Assembly: GCA_018389105.1 (NCBI GenBank)
Contig: JACATO010001438.1
Location: 330,501 to 394,500 of the forward strand
Reading direction: 5' to 3'
Source: Nautilus pompilius
Lineage: Eukaryota > Mollusca > Cephalopoda > Nautilida > Nautilidae
Length of the DNA: 64,000 nt
A model generated the notes under the pieces. It ran no database searches and was not told where the DNA came from. It was given only the letters and a program-made list of their open reading frames with translations. Positions 27,801-39,800 of the stretch are shown here, piece after piece (the first letter of the stretch is position 1; every line of letters begins with the position of its first letter). Position numbers and translations under genes: made by a program.

Positions 27801-30800
27801 ATTCCAGTTTTTTGTAAACCGTGGTATGTTAAGAAATAAAATCACTCCCATGTCATCACTTGAGGGATGGTCTGGAGTTTATTGAACTTTACAATTTCCT
27901 CAGGTTGCAGGAGCTGCTCTCATTAGAGGAGCCCTATGAAGAAATCTGTACGCAGCTGATTGATGATGTGGTCCACTTGGAGGAAGTTGTTCGGAGTGCT
28001 TCAGCTCAGGCCTTGTTCAGCGTCTTGAAGAAGCACAAGCATGCCATGCCTGCAATTTTCCATCTTCTGCTGGAGAAATATGAAGAGTTGTCTTATGTGA
28101 GTAGTAAAGATAAAATTCAGAAATTTAATTAATAGTAAGAAAATACATCACCTTTCCTCTCTTTTTTAAGCTGTGTTATGAAGCATATGTTTAAAAGTGA
28201 GCTGTTCTTGCATGATATAGAGACCACATGCCACAGCCATTTTAAGTTAATTTGTTACACTGGATAATTACAATTGAGCAGTGATTACATTTCATGTAAT
28301 TCATGTGTTGCTAATGCCAATGTTTTTATTTTAAATTTTTTAACAATCAGTCTTTTTCCTTGAGCATCTTTGGCCCAAACATTTTCTACTTGAAGCTCAT
28401 AAGAACTTCTTTAGGTCTCTTGACTTGTCTTGTCTGAAAACTTAACAGTAAATGGATTTTCAGAGATCAAGTATTTATGTTAATTATAATATAAGTGATG
28501 ATGGTTCATGGTTTGGTCTGTCAGATTTCCTGTATAAGTAAATTCTTTCTTATGAAATAACTGCATTTGATTACATACTGCTTTTTTAGGTAAGTAATTC
28601 CAAACAGAAAAAAATAATAATAATGACATATAGTAGCAATCTCAGGATCTAGAAAGTCATATAAATGGTAAATGATAAGTTCATACTTGTTTCTCTGGTG
28701 TCATGTTTAAAGTAACTTAAAGATGTTCTGCCATGTAATTTTTTTTCTTCCTCTCCAGCTTCCACCTCCTGAATTGGATGAGTTTGGCCGGACACTATCT
28801 GAACCACCTCCAGACAAGTGGTGTGGTCGGAGTGGCATAGCTATGGCACTCTTGCAGGTTGCGCCACTTTTAACTAAAAAACAAATTGAACCCCTATTCT
28901 CCTTCTTTGTCCCTAAAGCATTAGGAGACAGGAATCCTGAAGTTCAGAAGTACATGCGAGAAGCTGCTTTAGCTGCTGTTGTTGAACACGGAAAGGTGAG
29001 AATATGAAGCCCTATGGTTGCACAAGCCACACCTGCATGCCAGGTGTTTTTAGCAAAGTGCTCTGGTTATATGCATTTACAGTTGCAGCCAAGACTATTG
29101 CATCACACCATTTTTTTTTTTTTCAAATCTAAAAAAAAAACTGACTGATGCAGCATTTTTGCATTTTAGTTTGTGATTTACTGTTTGTTTATTCCTTTTA
29201 AATTAATAATATTTAGTCGAGTCAAAATTTCAGTGTACATTTGCTTTGTCACTCTATAGTTGCCTTTCCAGAAGAACTGACTACATTAAGGATGAAGTTT
29301 AGTACAGAGGCCCCTTGAATATCAAAACAATGCTTAACTAGCCTTATTATATTAAAAACTTGATTCTATGGCAGTAAATTTGGCCAACACTGTTTGTGCT
29401 GAGAACGCATTGCCAAACAAGTTGAAGTGTAAATATTAAGTGTGTATGTCTAAGACTGCAGTTTTTACTATGCTGGAGTTGGCTTGAGTGAAAGATTTGG
29501 GTGAGGTATTACTGAGCATTTAAGTTGTTCATTAAGGGTTAAACAGCTTTCACTGGCACTCTAAATGAAGTTACAGTACTTATGGAGATGAGAATCCATT
29601 AAAAAAACACTAATTTTCAGGTGCATAAAATCTCTTGAGATGGATGCCAGTCAGTCACTAAGATCTGCATTCTATATACCCAGCAGCATCTTTGATCATT
29701 GCATAACTTTTTTGTGAACTTATGCGTCAGCATCTTTAAAGATGTCTAATGTGCACCTGCTAGATACCTGAACAGATCAGTGACACACTGCTGATCTGTA
29801 CACGTGCTACTGCAGCATCCTGTTTTCCAGACTTCACAATATCATAGTGAAGATCAATCATTCTAGCAGTGAAATGAACAGATAAAAAAAAAAAAAATGG
29901 TTTTGAACATTTGTTAAATAAACTTTTTGTGTTTCAGGAAAATGTTGCTATCTTGTTGCCAGTGTTTGAGGATTTCCTGTCAAATGCTCCAGACACAGCT
30001 GCCAATGACCTTGTGCGCCAGAGCATCGTGATCCTCATGGGTTCGTTGGCAAAGCACCTGAGTGCTGATGATCCTCGAGTGAAACCCATCATGGCCAAAC
30101 TGATTGGCGCTTTGTCAACACCTTCGCAGGAGGTGAGACAAGGGGTGGGGTTCAAATTAAATCATTTGTGGCAAAAGGTGGAATTCTCCACATCTGGATG
30201 GTTCTTTTTCTAAATTTCCATGAAATACATTCCTTTTTTGTTTTGTCCCATCTAAATACATCGCTAAGAATTCTGCAACACTAATTTACGGATGTTAGTC
30301 AGTGATGCTGAAACTGAGTTTTTTTTAAGATGTACAATTGTAGCTCATGTGTCACCAAAGATTAATTATTCCTCCCCTGAACAATTGTAATTCCTCGCCT
30401 TTTATTTTAAAATATTTGGGTTTTTTTTTAAAAGCCGTATATCTTTGTTTTCTTTATCTTTGAATGCCAGTTTAAACTGGTTACAAGGGGAGGTAACAAC
30501 GATCGGTAGTTTTTTTTTTCACTACTGTCGTTAAGCCTTTCTTCTCGGGTTATTTTCTATCGAATGACTGCTATAATGAGCATATATTTGAGTCATGGTC
30601 TGCAAAGGTGAAATTGGGTGACTTAAAAAGAAATTGGTGATAAATGAACCCACTGGATATTATTGGATATCTCTCTCTCTCTCTCTATTCCTGTAGTTTT
30701 GAACTTTTTAATTCAAATAGCAAGATTTAGAAATTTTTTAATAACAGTAGTGCATCTACTCGGTTTGTGTGTTCACTATTTAAGAGGGTAAATCTAATAG

Positions 30801-33800
30801 GGGTTGTTTGAGAATTGAAGGGTTTTAACTGTAGATGGTGACAAATTATTTCATTAAAAAATATTATTGGTCATAATAATAAATTGACTTAAGTTTTGGT
30901 ATGAGAAGATTTTTTGTAATAGATTTGTAAGTGATCAGTTTGTTTAATGGTGATATTATGAATCCAAATTAATAATAATTTCCTTTGCTGGGGCACTCAG
31001 TGTTTGTCATGCTGGCCTCCTGTCTCTTTGTAATCTAAACTAAACAATAGTGGTTTCCGCAAGGCAAAGGATTCTTTAATTAAGCACCAACTGTTGAATA
31101 AAACAACTGGTTTAATTCCTTGGTGCAGACTGCATCTGTGGTGTTTCAGGCTGGCTGTAATGTCTGGGATGGTGGCTAAACATAACTGGAGTGAGATCTG
31201 ACTTTCATAAATTTCCTTATTTTTAAGGTTCAGATTGCTGTTGCTCAGTGTCTGCCTCCACTGGTGCCAACTATAAAGGCTGATGCTGCTAGTTTGGTTC
31301 AGAAACTTCTGCGTTTGCTGCTGGATTCTGACAATTATGGTGAGAGAAAAGGAGCATCATACGGTCTGGCCGGTCTCATCAAGGGGTTAGGCATTGTGGC
31401 TTTGAAACAGATGGACATAATGACCACTTTGACCAAAGCCATCCAGGACAAGAAGAAGCCCAGAAGAAGAGAGGGTAATCAAAATAGAAATTGCCAGGGA
31501 GTTAAATCTCTAATTTTCTGAAATGTACAGTTGTTACTTTGCTTTATATATATAAAGCAGTGTAATAATTCTAGCTTTGTCTTAATTTTTGTAGGAGCAT
31601 TATTTGCTTTTGAAATGCTGTGCGGCATGCTGGGAAAGCTCTTTGAACCTTATGTTGTTGTGATTATTCCCCATCTGTTGCTGTGTTTTGGTGACAGCAA
31701 TCAGTATGTAAGAGAGGTGAGTGAGTTCTTTGTTGCTACTTACTTGGCAGACTGTTAGGCTTTGTTCAGAATAATTTGAGAAAAATTTATCATATTTTAT
31801 TTGGGTTTATTCCCTGAATATTTCTGAAACTACATAGCCTGTGTCTGGTGCTGTAAATTACTTTTTGGTATGAACACACTACAGAAAGAAAAAGAAAGAG
31901 GATAGTTTTCATGTCTCTTTGAACAGTAAATCACATCTTTTTAGTTTTTTTCTTCACGGTTTGTTTAGGCGGCTGATGACACTGCTAAAGCTGTGATGAG
32001 CAACCTCAGTGCACATGGTGTCAAATTTGTGCTTCCATCTCTGCTGAAAGGTCTGGAGGAAGATGCATGGAGAACAAAGACTGGTGAGTCTGAAAACTAA
32101 CTACTTCCTCTTTGGTCTGCTGCTTACATTCTAGTCTGTTTTTTTTTTTTTTTATCCATTTTATTTCATAGCAGAAGGTCCAGCAGTTTTTAATTGACAG
32201 CACGCACACCTTTGACACTTTGGTCATTTAATTATTTAACACATGAACCTTCTTTTGAAGGTGATTTCTTTCCTCTTGACAATTAAATAATGATTCTAAA
32301 AATATAGAGAGTATATATATTTGGATTTTTTTAGTTATTTATCCCATGTTAGTTAGCTTTATTATTATATTTTTTAAAGAGTTGCCACCTCAAGACTTGT
32401 GTTGTTGATTCATGATTTGCACAGTTCTGCAATGACTGCCTCATTTGACTACATTTGTTGATAACTGCCCAACTTTTTGTTCTGCAAGTCTAACTGTTAA
32501 AATCAATAAATGTTAATTAGAAATCATCTGGTACATAAATATATAATTTAATCATAATCTCTAGTTTCTATTAGCAAGCAGAAGCTCATTGGTGACCTCT
32601 TTTCCTTTCTGGCTAGGGTCTGTTGAGTTACTGGGTGCCATGGCACACTGTGCCCCCAAGCAGCTCTCTGCCTGCCTCCCAAACATTGTTCCCAAGCTCA
32701 TCGACGTGCTGACTGACTCCCACAACAAAGTACAAAAGTCTGGTGCTCAGGCTCTGCATGAGATTGGATCTGTGATCAGAAATCCCGAAATTCAAGGTAT
32801 TTGTTCTTGTTTCTTCTCAGCAAAACTTATTTCTCAACTCAATAGGATCCTCAACCTCTTGAAATTCCAATATCATCTACAGGATCATCACCTGAGAGAG
32901 ATTGTGGATATCGGTATGTAATTATTTCTTAGAGAAGATGATTACTGTCAAAATGCAGTAAAACAGAAAGATGTCTAAAGGAGAGAGATGAAATTTTGAC
33001 ATTCAGTTGCTTACTATATAAATATCACCAGGGAGACCATTCGTTTGTGACCTTTGTCTAGCCTTATGTTTCAAGGTGGGTGATTATTCCTGATACACTA
33101 TTGTATATTTAAAATTGTTTCAAGGTAAGTGAGGAACTGCTTCCCCTAAGAATACTGGAAAGTACGTCTTTATATCAAAAATAAATATGATCTATCTTTT
33201 TTTTTCACTTACTGTGCATGCATCTCTCAAATTTTAATTTGGAGTTTTCAACCAATGGAAATTTGTCCTACAATTTCCACAATAGACCATGTTAAAAAAA
33301 TATTAACTTTTTTTAAGTGCAATATTAAAAACCAAACTGAATTATGAGTAAAGTTTTAGTTTAAAATGAAAAAGCATATTTCACCATCTGGTATCCTACG
33401 GTCCATGTTTTGTAGACAGCCATACATAGTGTTCCCAAACAAAAGGTGACATCTTAGGAATTCTCTTAAATTAGGACACGTGGCTACTGCTCTTGGAAAC
33501 TAAAGTATGGTTTTGTCAAGCTTTCTTAAAAAGAATACTAATGGAAATTTTATACGACTGGGAGTGGAAAATCTACAGATCCATTAAGGTGTAATATTAA
33601 GAGAGAGGTCCCAAGGGATTTGTGGACAAAATGGATGTAATAGATTTTGCTTTAGCTGGAGTAGAAGCACTTATATAAGTTTTCAATGTTACTCTGAAAA
33701 TAACTTTGTTTAAATTTTGTTTTATAAAGTAAAAACGAGTGTTCTGAACTTAAATGTGGTTTTCAAATAATGATATGTGTTTTTATACAAACCCCAAAAT

Positions 33801-36800
33801 GTTGAGTGGTGCAACTGTACTTCTAGGAGTGGTTCACTTTGAAAAGCTTTCCTGATGTCCTTTGTTGTTTCTCTGGCTATTGTGTTGAGTCTGAAGATGA
33901 CTTTTATCTTTGACAGCCATTGTACCTGTGCTGCTAGATGCTCTGCAGGAGCCAAGCAAAAAGACCTTTGCCTGCTTGCAGACACTGTTGGAGACCAAGT
34001 TTGTCCATTTCATTGATGCTGCCTCTCTGGCACTTATCATGCCAGTGGTCAAGCGGGCTTTCCAAGACAGGGCAACAAACACTCGGAAAATGGCAGCTCA
34101 GATCATTGGAAACATGTACTCTCTTACTGACCAGAAGGTGAGTCAGGCCACAAACATAGCTTTCACACCCATTCCATCATCATGTCTGAATTGATAATAA
34201 AATTCTTTCTCCCTCAGAAAATTTTAAGTTGTTTCTTTGAAATAAAATTACTAAAAGCTGGGGATTACAGTTGGCCCACCTGACTGGGAGGCTACATTCT
34301 ACTTTTACATTTTAGTAAATTACTGTGTTGCAACCTGTGACAACAAACCTCACTGTTCCCACTACAAGCTGAACTATCTGCTGGGAAATTATTTTTAATT
34401 TACTGCAATAGATGAGATAATTTTAAAATTATTTAAATAAAACTAGAAACCACATTGAAGTTTGTTGTTTTTTTTTAAATAAAGGAAAAAGAATAAGACC
34501 TCAATATTGGGAAATGTTTCGTTATTGTTCTGTGTTTCCATTTGCTTTTGAATTTTGTTGCTGGTGTTTTGTGGCCCTTTTTTAACCTCTATTGTCCAGT
34601 AGATTTTGATCATCTCTGCTACTCTAAATGTATATCTTTTCAGGATCTTGTGCCATACCTCCCAGCAGTGATACCTGGCCTGAAGCAGTCTCTGCTGGAC
34701 CCTGTTCCTGAAGTGCGAAATGTCTCTTCCAGGGCATTAGGAGCCATGGTGAAGGGATGGGTGAAAGCAGCTTTGATGACTTGCTTCCATGGCTGATGCA
34801 AACTCTGGTGTCAGAGAGCAGCTCTGTTGACAGATCTGGAGCTGCTCAAGGTGAGATATTTAGGCAAATATTTCGTGATTATCTCCCCTTCTGTATGGCA
34901 AAGAATTGAATTTAGTATCAGGGTTTGTACGGGTCCTTGAAAACCTAAAAAGCACTTAATTTCTGAAAGCCAAAAAATAAGTAATGAAAGGTCCTACAAT
35001 TTTGGAAAAAGTGACAATAAGTCATTAACAGTCTTTAATATTTGATTTCATTCAAAAGTTTGATGCCGACTTCAACGTATTTTGCACGCACTAACTTCGT
35101 ACGTAGCCAAAGTTTCCTCGGCCATGCTCGGTGCAGTTTGGCAATCTTCAACGGTAGCCATTCTTGTTGAGCTTTCAAAGCCTTGGGTTTGTTTGCGAGA
35201 GACATGCAAACGAAATTTCTTCCAAAAACGTTTATGAGAGATTTTTATAACAAAAGGTGATTGAATCATCATGAACAATGCCCGGAAAGTGTCATTTCCG
35301 AGCCGCATGGCTTGATAATCCGGCGTTTAAGGACTGACTACAAAAAGATGATGCGGATTCTACGAGTGCTCGGTGTGCTGTGTGCAAGAAACCTATATCG
35401 TTGTCAAGCCAAGGAGTGACAAGATTAACTATTCATGCGGAGGGCCTGAAACACAGGAAAGGTTAGTAGCCTATACGTATGATTGGCTTTTCTAATTTCA
35501 GTGTGTTTTCCATGTATTTACAGACATCGCTTCGCCGGTACGTTGGTAACCAACGTCTATGGTCTACATCATCCATGTACACGCGTACTATACTTGTACT
35601 CTCTGTCGTAAATAGAGCATGCTGTTATTGGCAGTGTAAATTCACCAAATCACATAAAATATTACTGGACATCAAACTGAATTTTATCATTCCCTTGCCT
35701 ATCACGAATGATCGTGGGTCTTTTTGTATCAATATTTAAAAAAGAAACTAACAGGACAATTCTTGGAAAGTTTATCTACTGATGCCGATAGTCATCATGA
35801 TCATAGCCGAATACATCCACAGGCCTTTTCATTTGGCGCGAACGATCGCTCCCACTTGCACCCACAGATGCGGCTGGTCAAATTTTACCCAATCGCTCTT
35901 GTGGTTGATCAAACTACTGGATCGCTCTTCAAGTGCCAATCGATGAACCGCGTACATTTCTAAAAATAGAACTCGCTATGCGCATGCGTGTGTACGCCAC
36001 GCAGCTTCAGCCACTCGCTATCTCCTACACGACACCAGGCAGTCTATATCCGCCGGGCCGGCTGTTTGAATGAAAATCATTGTTTGTTGCTGGTCCTCCC
36101 CCCCCCCCCCACCTCAACACGTGCACACACACACACGCGCACACACACACACCGTCGCAGTGCACGAATCGTAGTTCCCCGGTTCGGCGGCGAACTCGCA
36201 TCAGCCGAGACCCACGATGGAACGAAAAGAACATATCTTATCAGGGTTTGAACCACAAGGGATCACACGCATCAGAAATGGCCAGGAAACCACTAAACAA
36301 ATTCTGTAAACAAACCTTCACGACGCTGTTATGGGGTAGGACAGATCTGTTTGTTTTACTTTGCAACGACATTGTTGGTCACGACGCTACTCAAGACCGG
36401 TGTAAAGGCGACACCCAGGTTAAAACAGACTGGTGCCAGGGAGGAGCGGTCTCATCTCAGCACAGGGAGAGTGTAATTAAAATAAACAAAGCGAAATCTA
36501 CTTCAGGATGCTGTTTATGAGCCAGGTGCCAAGTTCGAACGGGTGTCAGTTCATTGATAAATTGTAAAAGCTTGTTTTAATATAATTTCATTTAACATTA
36601 TTTATCCTATTTTTTTATTGATTAATTTAAAAACATAACATCTGATATTTTTGAGAGAGCAATCACTCGCACAAACCAAATCACGTGAGCGACTAACCAC
36701 TCAGGTGGGGTTTCCCTCATGAAAAGGCCTGCATCTATCTTCATGTACATAATGACTCTTTCTAAATTTAATTTCCAGCTGTTCAAAAATAACATAACAA

Positions 36801-39800
36801 AGAGAGTAATGTTTGGGCAGGTTGTCAATATCAGTATTTCACCTTTTGTTTGCAGAGAGAGAGACCCTTGGCAAAAATTTGACTGACCCAACTCTGGTTT
36901 TGCCTGATTGTAACACACTAATTTTTACCTCTTTTCTTGTACAGCCATAGAAGGTTTGAAGAGATCAATGGGAAGTATGACTGACTTCTTCCACAGAATG
37001 GCATCACTGCCTGCTGCTGCTGCAGGTGTGCAGGTGCACCTGCTTCTACAACACACATTCCCAGTACCTCTGTTCCTTCAAGGTCTCAACCACCAAGCAA
37101 CACACTTGATGATGACCTCATAAAGAAAAGTGGAAGTACTACAGAGGCAGAGATCTTGTGGTGTTTGAAAGTTATTGACAGTCACTATAGTTTCAAGTCT
37201 TGTCAGGATAATGAACTCTTTGCTCTCATGTTCCCTGACAGTCACATTGCTAAGGCATTCAGCTGTGGTGAAAGGAAATGTGCTTATATGACTTGTTTTA
37301 GGCTGGCACCACATTTCTCTCAACTTTTGCAAGATAATGTCAATAAGCAGACAGGTAGGTACGTGTTGTTATTTGATGAGAGCATAAACCACAAGGAGTA
37401 ATTGAAGCAGATGGACATACATGTTAGGCTGTGGCAAAACAATGAAGTTGTTACCAGATACTATGGTTCGGGGTTCATGGGCCGTGGTGATGCTGAGACA
37501 TTGTTAGAGAAATTAATATCTGTGTAAAAAGCTCAATTTCTATCACCACCTGCAGGTTTCGATGGATGGGCCCGATGTAAATTGGAAATCCCATAAATTG
37601 TTGCAAGATCAGATCAGAACAAACTTGGATAAGGAGTTTTTGAACATTGGAAGTTGTGGATTACATGTCTGCCATGGAGCCTTCAAGAGTTGTTTTACTG
37701 AAACTGGGTGGAGACTGGACAGTTTATTCCGTGGTATGTACAGACTGTTCAAAGACACCTCTGCTAGACATGATTATTACACTGCTGCTACTGGCTCAGA
37801 TATCTTTCCAGCAAAATGTGTCAGCATAGATGGCTGGAAAATGTGCCCATGGCTGAGAGGGCTTTGAATATTTGGAAGAATATTGTAAATTATGTGGAGA
37901 AAGTGAAACTGAAAAAATACCCCAATCCAGGTACCGACAAGTCCTTCACAACTGTACAAGAAGCTACTGGTGATGTCCTAATTCTCCCAAAGATCCACTT
38001 CTTTCTGTATGTTGCTAAAACTTTGACTCCCTTTCTGGCACAGTACCAAACTGATAAACCAATGGTGCCTTTCTTGTCTACTGACCTTGCACACACAATT
38101 AGATGCATTGAGGCCAGGTTTATGAAGCCTGAGCTTCTGAAAGAGTCTTCTACTGCCTATAAACTTACCCGACAAAAAGAATTATGTGGATTGTAGAAAG
38201 ATAGATATTGGTTTTTCAGCTGACAATATGCTGAGGGAACTTTCTCATCAGAAAATAGTAAGTGAAAGGCAGATGATGGACTTAAGGATGGCTGCTCGAA
38301 ACGGGTTGGTGAAAATAGTGGCTAAGCTCTTAGAAAAATGTCCAGTGAAATGTGCACTTGTCAGAAATTTTGTCTGCCTTGATCCCAGGCAAATGGCTGT
38401 TACTGAAAAAAGAGATGATCTCCTGGAGAGATTCAGGAAGATTGTGAAAACACTTAATGATGCAGGTAGATTAGATTTGGAAAAGTGTGATGAAGTCATT
38501 TGGCAGTATGCACAGATTTTGGACATGACAGTGTCTACAGCTCCAACTACTTTCAGGGATTTCAACAAGGATATTAATAGGGTTGATTCATTTTTCTATT
38601 CTTACCTGGCATCAAATGAATCTGCAGCTGACTTGTGGTCTGTTTTTCAGTTGTTGCTGATACTCTCACATGGCCAAGCCAGTGTAGAGCGGGGAAAATT
38701 TGAAACAGGAATCATTGATTTCCCAGAGAATTGTATATGACCACATTAGAATAATGGGAGGTATTCTCAAGGTTGAACTCAACAAAGAATTAATCCAGTC
38801 TGCACTTTCTGGCAGGCAAAGGTATCATGCTTATTTACATAATCACTGAAAGACAAAGGAAGCAGAAGGAAAATCTCTTAAGCGGAAATACCTGAGGGAG
38901 GAAGTAGATGAACTGAGATTACAGAAGAGATGTTTGCAGACAGATATTGACAGCCTCATTAAGTGTGCAGATGAACACTCTGATAAAGCTGAAAGTGTGC
39001 ACTCTTTCCATTTTTTAACACAGGCAAACAGTTTTAGGCACACTGCACAAAGCAAGCGAAAAGAACTGGACAATGTGAAGGAGACATTAAATCAGAAATT
39101 GGTATCACTAAAGTCTAGCTAATATTGGTATGGACTGAAGTTAACAATAAGCATAAAACAGTTAATTGAGGAAGGGTCACCCATGTTGATCTACATTTTC
39201 ATACTACAGAGTTATTTTTTCAGACCCTTCCCAAGAGTACATCTTCGATTGCATTTTTAGAAAGTCAGTGACAGTGTGTAATGAACAAATGTCATTCAGA
39301 TACAAGAATGATAGAACATAACTTGAGACTCATAATTTGTGTATCTTTCAATGTTTTTACTACTTCATCAATATTGGACACAAGTACATTTTTCTGCTTC
39401 TAAATTGGCTTTATATATAGCATCAATGTTAGTAAGATTCTTGGGAGTTCTATTTCACATCCAGTTAAATGTCTTAATCCACCAGAAAATTTTTTCCAGT
39501 GAAATACAGGCTATTTCTCAGTGTGGAGAATCCAAAGGCCTGCACTTTCATTAAGTGGGCTTGTAGAAGTACACCTTTGCTTTGGTAACTGGGTAGGGCT
39601 AGAATTATGTTGCTGTCTCATAAAGGTTGTGGTATCAGCACTTGCACTTCAGAGTGCCCATTAATTACTACATGACATACATCATTGCTGTAATTGCAGT
39701 CTGTGATTTATGCAAATTTTTGTTTTTTAGGTCCTTACATTTTGACCAAGGGTGTCCTTAAAAATCAAAAAAGTCCTTAATTTTTTCTTGATGTAAGGTG

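Noticed and set aside
32797..32921. Extension of GCN1 exon 28 past 32796
   Set aside because: The frame stays open for about 40 codons, but the sequence is unlike GCN1 and the next exon continues the family sequence directly.
34735..34800. An alternative donor or small intron explaining the exon 30 frame break
   Set aside because: The GTGAAG at 34749 and GTGAAA at 34761 could be read as donors, but the bases that follow are exactly the conserved GCN1 codons, so nothing is left to splice out.
36080..36520. A 146-codon open frame
   Set aside because: It begins in poly-C and CA repeats within the intron of the hAT element, and the repeats create the open frame.
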